The position numbers and the translations under genes are program-made. The notes under the pieces were generated by a model. The model was given only the letters and a program-made list of their open reading frames with translations, did no database searches and was not told where the DNA came from. From contig NC_052354.1 of assembly GCF_009727055.1 (NCBI RefSeq), forward strand, positions 50,738,331-50,802,330: DNA of 64,000 nucleotides, given 5' to 3'. Each line of letters begins with the position of its first letter. Position 1 is the first letter of the stretch. Below are positions 45,693 through 56,972 of the stretch, piece after piece. The DNA comes from Benincasa hispida (lineage: Eukaryota; Streptophyta; Magnoliopsida; Cucurbitales; Cucurbitaceae).

Positions 45693-47156
45693 TGATAACT
45701 GGTAGAAATATAACTTATTTATATCATCTTACTTAGAATATGCGGCAACAGGAAGGAAAAGTTGCGTCAAACATATTAAAATTGGCTTAGAAACGCAAAG
45801 ATTGTAAAAGTATCGAAAACACACCCGCTGACTGCATTGCGATGGCAAAAAGGATGTCCAAATCTTTATTTTGCATGTAACAGGTATCATCGCATGCAAC
45901 GATTGCTCGTGGACAAAAAGATCAACTTATTCTCGGGGATTTCTGAAATTGTACAGCTTTTCTGATGTATGACATGACAAATTGAACGTGGAGCAAAGCA
46001 AACATTCCCACTAAGCCTCGACAGGAAAAATTAAATTTTCAGAGTGGGACTACTGATGCAAGAGGTGGTAAAGTCTATAAATAGCAACATCAACACTCAA
46101 CACAAGAGAGAAGAGAAACACACGGAAAAAGAGACGAAAAGAAGTTCTATGCAAGGGACATTCTTCCCTCGAGAACTCTTCTGAGAAGGAAGTTCTCCAC
46201 GTCATTCCTCCATCACGTCGGCAAGCAAATAACTTTGATCGGGATCCGTGCCAAGACATTGACATGCTGCTCTCAACCTTTCTTACTTTCCATTCATCGA
46301 TGTTGTTCATTTCCCGTCTTTCATTCATATCTCTGTAACAAACGCTTTATCTTTACCAGTTAATATCATTATCATGTTCATGTTCATCTCTTTGTTCACC
46401 ATAACACATTCATCTTCCATTTCTCTCCCCATGAGTCACTAAACCTCCAGGGTGTGGGGGAAGGATTGAGCGAGTAAGTCAATCCATGTTGAAGAAGTCA
46501 ACTAAGTTTATTTAACGTATGCTCAATGGCATCTTCACTTGCAAGAGAAAAAGTGAATATGCTAATCCACCTCTCGAAAGAAGGTTGATAGAATGCATTA
46601 ACTAAAGCAAGAAGTATTTCTAGAGATGGAAACAACCTTGCATTCGGAAACATTCATCCCTGATCATCATAGAGATATAGTGATGCAGGCGATCACCGAG
46701 AGGTGTAAGCCAAGGGAAGACGAAACCTTAGTTATGTCCTCAACAGGATTGACAAACTTGCAATATTCTTTTCCCCAAATCCGTTCTCACTCTGATTCTA
46801 TCCACAAGACTTGCCATCACATGCTCTCACACACACCTTGCACAACTTCAGATTTGTTAATTTATCATCGCATTTTACTCTTCAGAACCTCACAATCTTA
46901 ATTTGTTTACGGTCGCATATATCACATCATTGTTGCATTAGCATCGAAAATCCCCGTGTTCTACCTCAGATCATTTTGAGAAACTTGTGATGGAATTATA
47001 CTTAGTTTCATCGCAAAAAAACTTGAGACATGCATAAACTATATGAACACATTAATTGGCATTCTACAGTGAATTTTTTAAGCATCGCATATATCATCTA
47101 GTAGCGTGATTAAGACATTGCATATCATTTTGCAGTGGCATTCCAACACCACAACA
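45693..47156 (+). mobile_element. Gypsy compound 3' LTR (different subfamily)
   Basis: TGATAACTGGTAGAAATATA at the start; the end is placed at ACAACA (47156) because CATAC follows. TATA at 46075-46083, 383 bp in. The first 20 or so bases and scattered blocks ('gagatatagtgatg', 'gaaacttgtgat') resemble the 22810 LTR, but most of the middle does not align, so the two did not arise as an identical pair, or one was replaced. Confidence 0.7.
46075..46083 (+). promoter_or_regulatory. TATA box in 3' LTR
   Basis: CTATAAATA, as in the other gypsy LTRs. Confidence 0.6.
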
Positions 47157-48056
47157 CATACCATAAGACATATAAAAAACATACATCGCATGTAATAAAT
47201 AAAGGATTAATGGACCGGGATGAGCCTTTACAAAAACCAGAATGAAATAACCCTATCTATTACATTTTTCACTGAGCAAACCAGTTCACAGGAGAACTGG
47301 GTCTTGAACTGCCATGAGGTCTTCATCGTGTAGTAAATGTCGTAGGTAGATGATCATTCAGCGCGCACTAGACGATAGAAGCATAATTAAACGATCGCGT
47401 AGACGACGATGAGGCCGCGAAGCCTGATCGTCTATGTGATCGCTTAGTGCGACGATAGGTAAACGATTTACCTTGAGATACTAAGCGATCATTTAGTCAG
47501 TTACTAATCGATGAAGCTTGCTGACCTGAACGATCATCCAGTGCATACGCGCATTAAACGATACACGAGTATCTCATCGTCTACATGACCCAACATTCTG
47601 CGATCGCGTACTTGATTGTCAAAACGATACGATCAACTCTTGATCGCATGCCCCATCGTTTAACCGATGTGTCCAACAGTGATCGCGTACTCCATCGTCT
47701 TAACAATGCGATCAACAGCGATCGCGTATCACATCTTTTGTACGATGCGATCGATCGCCTCCTTCCTCGAAGAACCGCAACGCTTGCCCAAATCTTCTTC
47801 TTCGAACAACTCAAAACTTCAAACAAACTTTGAATACAGACATGATAACGAATATTAATGCCTAAAAACGTAGGGGCTTTTATAAACAATCACAAATGTA
47901 AAAGGATCTAAATCGAACCGAGGCTACCATCCATGAAAACATCCATTAATCCCGTACATCCACAGCAAATTTAACCATTAAACAGTGTAGAAATGCACCC
48001 ACCAAGAACATAAATTTCATTTCATGGCAACATATGAAATCGGAGTATCAGAACCT
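47157..48056 (-). mobile_element. Copia A leader, PBS-proximal part
   Basis: Resumes the copia leader after the gypsy insertion: 'acatacatcgcatg ... aataaataa' corresponds to copia B at about 59130-59160. 47330-47770 is packed with GATCGCGTA / ACGATGCGATC-type words, many palindromic (GCGATCGC). Overlapping frames on both strands (47581-47889) are by-products of these palindromes, not genes. Confidence 0.75.
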
Positions 48057-48069
48057 GGCTCTGATACCA
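48057..48069 (-). promoter_or_regulatory. Copia A primer-binding site
   Basis: TGGTATCAGAGCC on the minus strand, 2 bp from the LTR at 48072. It overlaps an inverted repeat GTATCAGA (48045-48052) / TCTGATAC (48060-48067). Confidence 0.92.
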
Positions 48070-48071
48070 AT

Positions 48072-50190
48072 TGAAGGATCTCTTACTGAAGAGTTCCATG
48101 AGCGCGTTCGGATCACTCCGATCTCACAATGACCGAAATACAACAATATAAATTTAAACGTACAGTTATGCAAATAAATAGTAATTATCGTCATGCTATG
48201 AACAAGATATAATAGGGGAGATAGTTGCCATACTAGTTGAAGATAGTCTTCAAACTTCGGAACTCAATGCAACGGAAACCTCCAGGCGATCTACCAACGC
48301 CCAGTAGAATCGTCAACTACAGTAACACGAACACGAACGCCGTGGGGATGACACTACCAGAAAAGAGCCTCGGGTATTCTTGGAGTGAGAACCTAAACCG
48401 TGGTCTTTGGTGAATTTGGTAGAGGAAGGAGAAAGACCAGATCATGTAGGCAATAAGCAAGTGAGAGGGAAAAAGGTGCTATCGCATAGCAAAATGCTTA
48501 TCATTTAGGAAAAGCTACATGATTGTGTAGGTTTTACTGAACGATCATTTAGGAAATGGTATACGATCGTTTAAAAAAATCAACACACACTATGATCGTT
48601 TAGGGAAGCTATTCGATCGTGTAGGAATTAGTGTGCGATCGTTTAGGTGTGAGATGGAGGATCGTTTAGGTGGAGAAGGACTATCGTATAGGCTCTCGAT
48701 TCTTTTAAGTGATCGATTAGCTTTCACTAGCGCGCTCCCTTGATTTCTTTTCGGACGGGTGATTGAACATGCGATTCAAAATGAAACAATTTCATTTTTA
48801 TTTCATCGATTACAATAACCGACGCTGCCCCACTAACCCACGCCCAAACATGATTTTTGAGTTAATTATCATATAATTTACCAACTAAAATATTAATAAA
48901 TATAATCATATTATATTTTTAACCTATAGATTGATATCACATATCTACTATAGTATTTTCTCCTCTACTTAATATAAATCATATTTATATCTAATTTCCT
49001 CCAAAATAATGTATCTCATACATTTAGCTAATTATATAATATATAATTAACTAGTCCAATTATATCATATATAATCGAACTTCCTCTTGTCAATTTGAAC
49101 ATTTCAAATTAACCCAAACACTGGTTCTCGACTTTATCCAACTACCCAGAGGACCTAATGGACTTGTGGCTCGAAGCTTCAACGGTCCGTGAATAGCTGA
49201 CTAAACTCTTTAGCCACGAGATCCACCATCCGTTAACTGTTAGGCATTCCACTAAAGACCAACAACTGAACTCTTCTTACCACAGATATATTTCTATGTC
49301 CATCGGATATAACCAATCATGAGTACGATGACCCTTCACAGATGCTTGTAAGTACAGCTAGGCCAAATTACCGTTTTGCCTCTATAGTTACATTTCACTC
49401 CTTAAGTACCACTGATTCCTCTAATGAACAATACAACATAGTCCAACTATGTGTGAATACCTCTCGGGCCAAGAGAAGGTGTCTGGCGCCACATCGTTCA
49501 AGCCCCTGAATCAGCCCTTAAGGGAGCTATCTATCTACTTACCCCTGCCTCGGGGAAAGAGTGAATTCCATCTTGTGTAGCTGAGTTCCCAGCTCCCAAA
49601 TCAGACGAATCCCTAAAATGGTAGGTTTGAATCGGCGACTTGACCACTCGCACCCATACAAATCAAAGGATCGCCCTCAATGGCAGGAGTTCCCAACTCA
49701 ATCAGTATTGAGGTCATGTTACCTATGGTCATCCTAGTGAAGTGAAGTCTCTATCATGAACGGTGTTATATAATGAGACGTTAACACTTTGTGGTCAGGT
49801 CTTATACAAACTCTTTGTATAGGACGCCCCCACTCGCATGTCCCTAACACGAATGATCAGGATCAGACCATCTGTGACAAGTACAATACTTGTGACCATT
49901 CTACAAAGCAGGCCGCGTCCTTAGCGTTACCAGGATAAGGTTTTCCTCCTATATCCATATACTACAGACCATTTGGTTATCACTTAAGATCTTGTATGTT
50001 ACCACATACATGCTTGAGTCACATACATATAATCAAAGATTTTATGTTTATTGGTTTGTGGTAAAGCAAATAAAATGAGTAACTGAGCAAAATTACAAGA
50101 TGTGAAGTAAATATCATATATTAATAACACAAGCGTTCATACAAACAGTTTACAAACTACAGGACACGAGACTTTAGGACATCAACCCCA
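48072..50190 (-). mobile_element. Copia A 5' LTR, full length
   Basis: 2,119 bp, TGAAGGATCTC ... CATCAACCCCA. Adjacent PBS shows it is the 5' LTR. It has CGATCGTTTAGG-like words at 48480-48720. The last 0.8 kb resembles the LTRs at 1-897 and 52.9-53.8 kb. Confidence 0.92.
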
Positions 50191-50261
50191 ATAATTATAA
50201 CTTCTAAACAGATTATGATATTTCCACGTCTTAGTTTAAAAACTAAACACATAATTGGGAG

Positions 50262-50566
50262 GGTCCCGTTTAGTAACCATTCCTCTTTTTGTTTTTAAAT
50301 ATTTAGCCTAATTTTCCTATTTCTTACCATAATTTGCATCTTTCTTAAGTACAATGGTTAAGTTCTTAGTCAAATTTAAAAAACAAAAACAAGTTTTCAA
50401 AAGTTACTTTTTTTTTTTTTTTTTTTAGTTTTTAAATTTTGGCTTGATTTTTTAAGCCATTAGCAAAAAGTAGATAACAAATAAAGAATTTGGAGGTGGA
50501 AGTAGTGTCTAAAAATTAATTTTCAACAACAAAAAATTAAAATTAAAATCATTATCAAACGGGACC
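50262..50566. mobile_element. MITE with GGTCCCGTTTG-type inverted ends
   Basis: 305 bp with GGTCCCGTTTAGTAACCATT at the left and its imperfect inverse ATTATCAAACGGGACC at the right. The interior is T-rich then A-rich with words such as 'catctttcttaagtacaatg'. This end sequence is typical of a common non-autonomous plant element family (probably hAT-like). No clear target duplication was found. Confidence 0.8.
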
Positions 50567-50646
50567 TAAACTCCTCGTTTTTATATTTACAAGACATTTA
50601 AATTTGCCCACTTTTATCTATTTACTTTCGAAATGTGTTTGTTTAG

Positions 50647-50915
50647 TGTTACGACATGATGCCTCTGCAATGTTCTTGTCTTTTCCTGCTATAGTTTATT
50701 CTTTGTATTTGGTCTTCTCTTGTACTTTCTTTATCCTTTTAGATTAGATTTTGCTCAACTAATCTTTTGTAAATCCCTCTGGTTAGGTGGGTAAAATCTT
50801 TCTTTCCTCCCTATTTAAGGATGGTTTGTATACTTTATGTAACTAAGCAATAAAAAACATTAAGAGTTTGTCTCTACCTTCTTTTTACTTCTTTTCTCTG
50901 TTTTCTCTTAAAACC
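50647..50915 (+). mobile_element. Copia D 5' LTR
   Basis: Starts TGTTACGACATG and ends near 'taaaacca' at about 50915. TATA-like CTATTTAAGG at about 50811 and 'aataaa' near 50850 fit an LTR promoter and polyadenylation signal. The PBS follows. The 3' partner is absent. Confidence 0.75.
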
Positions 50916-50920
50916 AAACT

Positions 50921-50932
50921 TGGTATCAGAAC
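50921..50932 (+). promoter_or_regulatory. Copia D primer-binding site
   Basis: TGGTATCAGAAC on the plus strand, initiator-Met tRNA type, 4 bases before the gag ATG region. Confidence 0.85.
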
Positions 50933-50936
50933 CGTT

Positions 50937-51655
50937 ATGGCCGACGCTGGAAACAACGATCAACCTGTGGACCCAAGCACCATTATTCCCTCTTCTTCTT
51001 CTATTCAAAATGAGTCCAATAAAAAAAAACCCAAAAACCCATATCATTCCAAATAGGTATCAGGTGCGCTCAGGCACAATACCGACTGGAACTTCTATCT
51101 TTGCCAATTGGCTAAACCAAGTAACTTCCATCAAAATTGACAAAGACAACTTTCTCCTTTAGTAGAACATTGTGTTACCCATTTTGAGAAGTTATAAGCT
51201 GGAATGTCACTTGACTAGAAAGACTCCACCTCCTAAACAAACAATCATCATTCCACCTAGTGAATATGAACTTAAGGGACTTGGTCTCCCAAATCCTGAG
51301 TATGATATATGTCTAGTAGTTGATCAACTTCTTGTAAGTTGGCTTTACAACTCAACGACTCCAACCTTTGCAGCCCAAGTGATGGGCCATGATGAAGCAA
51401 AAAAGTTGTGGGATTCAATACAAGAATATTATGGAGTTCATTCAAGGTCTCAAGAAGACTTTAATCAACAGCTGTTGTAGTAAACAAGGAAAGGTAATAC
51501 TAAGAAGAAGGATCATTTGACCATTATGAAGAGTTATTTTGATAATCTTCAAGTAGCTGGTTTTCAGATGGGTATGCATATCTTTACCTTTTATATTCTT
51601 GCTGGTCTAGATGAAGAATATACACCAATAGTGTGTGTTGTGAGAAGCATGAACC
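50937..51655 (+). pseudogene. Copia D gag, truncated
   Basis: ATG at 50937 (MADAGNNDQPVDPSTIIPSS), a Ser/Asn/Lys-rich N-terminus, then frame breaks. 51172-51480 has LPNPEYDICLVVDQLLVSWL, QVMGHDEAKKLWDSIQEYYG, VHSRSQEDFNQQLL, the RE1-type copia gag core. After a stop it continues TRKGN, LTIMKSYFDNLQVAG and LAGLDEEYTPIV. It is cut at about 51655, where minus-strand copia sequence begins. The remainder of the element is missing. Confidence 0.88.
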
Positions 51656-51662
51656 TCTCAAC

Positions 51663-52033
51663 CCATTCTTGTAAATAAACACTTTATCTACGTTGAGTTG
51701 TTGGACATTTTCTTTAGAGAATTTTTTTGTCTTTTATTTTGAGTGGTTGCGGTTCTAAACATTTCATTATTTAGAAGCACTTTAGTTGCTAATGACCTTA
51801 GCACATAAAGATTACTTTCTAAGTTTGCATAAAAAATTGAACACCATTCTTGTAAATAAACACTTTATTTACATTGAAATCGAGAAAATAATGTTGTTCA
51901 AGTAAACATTTTACAGAAATCAAGTTCTTCTCAAACTAGGAACTACATAAACATTGTTCAATAACAAAAAAAGATTTCAGTAAAAGTTATCTAACGCCTC
52001 CCACTGTTACTGCTGACATGACTTGCCCAGTTC
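51663..52033 (-). pseudogene. Copia protease/pre-integrase fragment
   Basis: On the minus strand, with several stops, VTVGGVR then KNLISVKCLLEQHYFLDFNV and NKVFIYKNGVQF correspond to the copia B segment AKEVGDVKLFFGD ... NLISISCLLENMYNV ... EVFVYSRGIYI. A 33-bp stretch starting 'cattcttgtaaataaacac' occurs at both 51664 and 51851. It is the remnant of an older element into which copia B's LTR was placed. Confidence 0.6.
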
Positions 52034-53777
52034 CTGAAAGAGTAAAATAACATGCAGCGGAAGTATTTAGGATCCATAAGCTTTTTAATTTACTAATTTT
52101 AGCAAAAACTAAAGCATGCTCTTCTAAAAAAAAATGGTTTTCTGAATATACCTTTGATGAACTCTCCAAGAAAACGCCTGTTCAGCTGTTGTCTTCACTT
52201 GTTATCAACGTGAACCATCTCAAAGCCTTCCCTACTATGCTCTTGGAGCTTTAGGCAGAGTTGTGGGACAGCTTGAAGATGTGAAGAAACTAGAGAAACT
52301 CACAACAGCACAACTGAAGAAGACAACTTCTTCTTCAGAAAAAATTCTCTCGAAATTCTTTGATTATTCTCCTCTCTCCAACAACTCCAATCTTCCTTAT
52401 ATATATTTGATGAACATGCAAAGAGATGGAGTGCATGGCTTGCAGCTCATGCTTGGAGAATCAAAGTAGAGAAGATAATGCTTTTTGTGTGAGCATAAAG
52501 ATGATGATAATGGAAAAAACCCATTTTCCATTTTTGTGCAACATGCAAACGATTTTCCATCTTTTTTTTAAACCAAAAATGATTTAAAATCATTTTAATT
52601 CAAAATTTGATTTTCTTAAATTAATTTCATAAATTGATTTTTGCACAATAATCATCTTTATATATTTAAATCATATTTAAATATTTATTCTCTTATTTTG
52701 TTTAATTTGAAGGTTTCAAATTAATCTCTCAAGCTACCCTAAAGCTTATCCATTTACGAGCTAGTAGGGGGACCTCGTGAACCTACAGATCATGGGCTCC
52801 AACGATTCGAGATTAATCGACTAAATTCATTTGTCCGATCTAACCCCCATACGTTAACTAATGGGACACTCTACTATAGCCCATAGTTGAACTCCCCTCA
52901 CTGTAGATATATTATGTCCACTTAATAACCATAATCAGTAAGTCGATCCTTCACAGGTTGTTCGTAATCACATCTAGGTCAAAAATATCGTTTTACCCCT
53001 ATGACTACATCTTGTTCCTTAAGTTCCTACTGTTCCTCTAATAAACAATTCTGATTCATAATCTCTATGAATCAAATCCTTTCTCTATCATGAGAAGGCG
53101 GAGTCCCGATTGTTCAAGACCTGGAGTCAGTACTTAAGAGAACAACCTATCTGCTAACCCTAAATAGGGTAGGAGTGAATTCCATCTTGCAAGGCTATGT
53201 CCCTAGCTATTCATCCGGTCTTATCCCCAAAATAGTAAGCTTATTGAGCAGTGCTATTGGACTACTATCACCGTTTGTAGATCAAAGGATAATCCCGAAC
53301 AAACAGGAGTTCATAGCTAGCTCAGGATTAAGATCGAGTTAACCTAGGTTAAGTAATAAATGAAATAGTCAGTTTTAACAGTAAACGGTCGTTATAAAGA
53401 AAAGTAACTATTTTCATGGTCTAGTCTATATGCAAACTCATTGCATAGGATGCCCCCACTCTCAGTCTCAACATGAACGATTTGTGGATCACATCGTTTG
53501 TAGCACCTTACAACTCTTTAACAACTACAGAGTGGGCCGCATCCAATAGTGTTACCAGAATGAGATACCCAATTTCATCCATATACTTATTAGACCATTT
53601 AGGCTATATACTATCAACTTGATCCTGTTTATGTCACTACATAAAGTTACAGCATTAAGACTATAGCCAAGGATGCGTTTATTAGATTTTCATAATAAGA
53701 TGCAAAATCAACAAGTCATTGTTATTGATTAAATAGAATGTTTAACACGAGCTGCGAGTTCTAGGACATTCCCAACA
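52034..53777 (-). mobile_element. Copia B 3' LTR (outer end approximate)
   Basis: Ends CCCAACA at 53777 next to the PPT, so on the minus strand it begins TGTTGGGAATG. The outer end is near 52034 (TGAAAGAG, followed by 'catgcagcggaag', a block also in copia A's LTR), but no second LTR is present to confirm this. About 52.9-53.78 kb matches the fragment at 1-897. Confidence 0.75.
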
Positions 53778-53788
53778 ATCTCCCACTT
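53778..53788 (-). promoter_or_regulatory. Copia B polypurine tract
   Basis: AAGTGGGAGAT on the minus strand directly before TGTTGGG, the usual 3' LTR junction of this copia group. Confidence 0.92.
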
Positions 53789-53956
53789 GGACTAAAACTC
53801 CAGTGAGAACAAATATATACAATATAATGTTGAGATACATAATGGGAAAAATACAATAAACTAAGGCATCTACAATAACATAGACATTCTCCCACTTTCC
53901 CTAGATTACACTACTCGGAGTCCTAATCCCACTAGGTGGCCCTTGAAAACTTTAGC

Positions 53957-56900
53957 CTAGAGGGCTTTGGGGAATGGATTAGCAAGGTTACCTTCAGAGA
54001 CTATCTTTGTGACGAGCACATCTCCTCTGTGTACAATCTCCTGGATGAGATGATACATTCGTTCAATGTGTTTTTCCCGCTTGTGACTTGTGGGTTCCTT
54101 TGAGTTAGCAACAGTACCACTGTTGTCACAATACAGTGTGATAGACAGGTGCATATTTGGAACGACTTCCAAATCAGCTAAGAATTTACTTAGCCATACT
54201 GCTTCCTTAGTAGCTTCACATGCAGCCACGTATTCCGCTTCCATGATGGAGTCAGTGATACAACTTTGCTTTATGCTTCTCCAAACTATAGCTCATCCGT
54301 TAAGAGTGAAAATTGATCTTGAAGTAGATTTCCTGGAATCTACATTAGTCTAAAAATCAGAATCAGTATATCTTGTAAGGATCAAATCCTTAGGTCTATA
54401 CATAAGCATATAGTCCCTCGTTCTCCTAAGATACTTGAGGATATTTTTTACAGCCGTCCAATGATCGTGTCCAGTATTAGATTGGAACATGCTGACGATT
54501 CCAACTGCAAAACATATGTCGGGACCTGTACACAACATAGCGTACATCAAACTCCCAACTGCAGAAGCATATGGAATTCTATTCATCTCCTCAACCTCTT
54601 GAGGTGTCTTAGGATATTGCTCCTTTGACAAATTAATTCCATGCTTGAAAGGTAATAAATCTTTCTTGGAATTTTGCATATTATACCTTGACAACATCTT
54701 GTCAATATAAAATGCCTGAGACAGTGCTAATGTTCTATTCTTTCGGTCTTGAAAGATCTGTATTCCTAGAACATACTGAGCATCACCCAAATCTTTCATT
54801 GGAACTGTGATGCTAACCATATCTTTACGTCAGCAAGAAAGCTTGTCTCATTCTCAATGAGCAAGATATCATCAACATACAGAACTAAGAATGCTACAGT
54901 TTTGTTGATTATCTTCTTGTATACACAAGGTTCGTCAATGTTCTGTTCAAAGCCATAAGATTTGATTGCAGTGTCAAATCTTATATTCCAGGATCTGGAC
55001 GCTTGTTTCAATCCATAAATGGATCGATGAAGCTTACAGACTTTCTATTCCTGTCCTATTTCGATGAACTCCTCTGGTTGAGACATAAAAATACTTTCAT
55101 CGAGATAGCCATTCAAAAAAGCTGTCTTGACATCCATTTTCCATATTTCATAGTCATAATATGTGGCAATGGCAAGAAGTATTCTTATTGATTTAATCAT
55201 GGCAACAAGAGAAAAAGTTTCTTCATAATCAACTCTTTCTCTTTAGGTAAAACCCTTTGCCACGAGCCTGGCTTTATAGGTCTGTATCTTGCCAGTTTGG
55301 TCTCATTTTCTCTTGTAGATCCACTTACAACCTATAAGTGTAACACCTTATGGTTGATCTACAAGTTCCCAGACTGAGTTGAAGTGCATAGACTCCATTT
55401 CATCATCCATGGCTTTTATCCATTGTTCTCTGTCAACATCTTCCATTGCCTTCTTAAAGGTTAATGGATCCTCTAAACCATCATCTTGTATGATGTTTTG
55501 AGTTTCTGTTAAGCCCATGTAGTGTTCAGGTTGTTGAATAACCCTCCCACTACGACGAGGCATCCCCAACTCTTGGCATAGATGTGACGGGACAACAACC
55601 GTTGTTGATGAACCAGCTTGATCAACAACTCTTGTTGATTTATCTATAGTATCTTTAGACAGTTCTAGCAATATTAGTTTATTGCGAGGTAGATGATTCT
55701 TAATATGATCCTCTTCCAAGAAAGTTGCATTTGTCGATACAAACACTTTATCTTCTTGGGGATCATAAAAGTATCCTCCTTTTGTTTCTATGGGATATCC
55801 TACAAATAGGCATAATTTCGAACGTGTTTCCAATTTTTTAGGATTCTCTACTAACACATGTGCTGGACAACCCTAGATACGGAAATGACGTAAACTTGCT
55901 TTGCATCCTTTCTACAATTGATATGGTGTTTCTAAAACACTTTTGGATGGAACAACGTTCAGAATATCAACTGTAGTCTGTACTGCATATCCCCAAAAGG
56001 ATTGAGGTAATTGAGCATAACTCATCATAGATCGAACCGTGTCCAACAAGGTTCGATTTCTTCTTTCTGTAACACCGTTTTGTTGTGGTGTTCCAGGTGT
56101 TGTGAGTTGGGATTGAATTCCATGATCTACTAGATAGTTCTAGAATTGCAAATCCATATATACACCACCTTGATTAGATTGATTTTTAGTCTCAGCCTTA
56201 AATTCTTTGAACTTTTTAAGAGTTTCAGACTTGTGACTGATTAAGTAAATATAGCCATAAGAGAGTAATCGTCAATAAAACTTACGAAGCACTAATATCC
56301 TCTTCGAGCTTTAACATTCATCGGACCACAAAAGTCTGAATGTATAAGTTCAAGAGGTTCTTTGGCACGAAGACCTTTGTCAGAAAAAGATCTTTTCGTC
56401 ATTTTTCCCTCAAGACATGATTCACATGGAGGTAGGGAACTATCTTCTAACTGATTTAGATGACCGTTTTTTACCAATCTCTCAATCCTGTTGAGATTAA
56501 TGTGAACAAGCCTGAGGTGCCAAAGATAGGCGTTATGAGAATTTTTTCGTTTTTTATTATGAGTTTCAGTCGTTTTAAACATCTCTATATTTAAAATAGC
56601 TTTTGCTTCCATTGTTTATAATATGTATAAGTTATTTGCAAGTCTAGCAGAACAAATATAAATACCTCTTGAATAAACAAACACTTCATTATATTCAAAA
56701 GATACATTGTACATATTTTCTAAAAGACAAGAAATGGAGATCAGATTCCTTTTCATCTTAGGTACAAAGAACACGTTCTTGAGTAAGATAAAAGAATCTC
56801 CAAAAAATAACTTCACATCTCCCACTTCTTTAGCTGAAATGAGTTCACCTATGCCCACCCTGAAAGACATCTCATATTTAGAAAGCCTTTCCAAGAACTA

Positions 56901-56965
56901 GTTTCCTATAGAAAAGTACAAACATGATTAGCGGCGCCTGAATCTAATATCCAGAAAGGTGAGAA
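53957..56965 (-). pseudogene. Copia B pol: protease, integrase, RT, RNase H
   Basis: Protease WILDSGAANHVC near 56945 keeps the DSG. Pre-integrase YLWHLRLVHINLNRIERLV and CESCLEGKMTKR, then LIHSDFCGPMN (first Asp) at about 56300. The core from 56290 to 55860 has many stops. 55857-55348 is the integrase C-terminus and RT start (GMPRRSGRVIQQPEHYMGL). 55011-54796 carries LKQASRSWNIRF and LYVDDILLIEN. 54820-54350 has DLGDAQYVLGIQIFQDR. 54244-53957 is RNase H (MEAEYVAACEATKEAVWL, DNSGTVANSKEP). Confidence 0.93.
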
Positions 56966-56972
56966 TTTTCCA

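Larger units (their letters stand above)
22810..47156 (+). mobile_element. Gypsy (Athila-like) compound insertion in copia A
   Basis: A plus-strand gypsy complex with outer ends TGATAGCTGG at 22810 and ACAACA at 47156. CATAC lies on both sides (22805-22809, 47157-47161), and the uninterrupted copia B leader shows a single CATAC at the equivalent place (59095-59099). It holds a 5' LTR, Asp-type PBS, gag, pol, a post-pol ORF, an extra LTR, PPT motifs and a 3' LTR, plus the nested G2 element. The 5' and 3' LTRs are of different subfamilies, so it is a mosaic. Confidence 0.8.
19176..50190 (-). mobile_element. Copia A: split by a nested gypsy compound
   Basis: Left part: truncated 3' LTR (19176-20480), gag (20481-21280) and leader (21281-22809). 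Right part: rest of leader (47162-48056), PBS and full 5' LTR (48072-50190). Between them lies the gypsy compound 22810-47156 with CATAC on both sides. The LTRs are about 91% identical by eye over the first 150 bp. Most of pol, the PPT and about 0.8 kb of the 3' LTR were deleted. The five bases outside the LTRs (attaa and ataat) do not match exactly. Confidence 0.85.

Noticed and set aside
22810..47156. Treating 22810-24409 and 45693-47156 as an ordinary LTR pair
   Set aside because: Middle sections do not align by eye; divergence is far beyond that of the coding region between them.
47581..47889. Overlapping open frames on both strands (about 100 and 80 codons)
   Set aside because: They lie in a leader packed with palindromic GATCG words; the translations are Arg/Ser-rich and mirror each other. 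Not genes.
19171..50195. Target duplication for copia A
   Set aside because: Outer bases are attaa and ataat; not the same, so I do not claim one.
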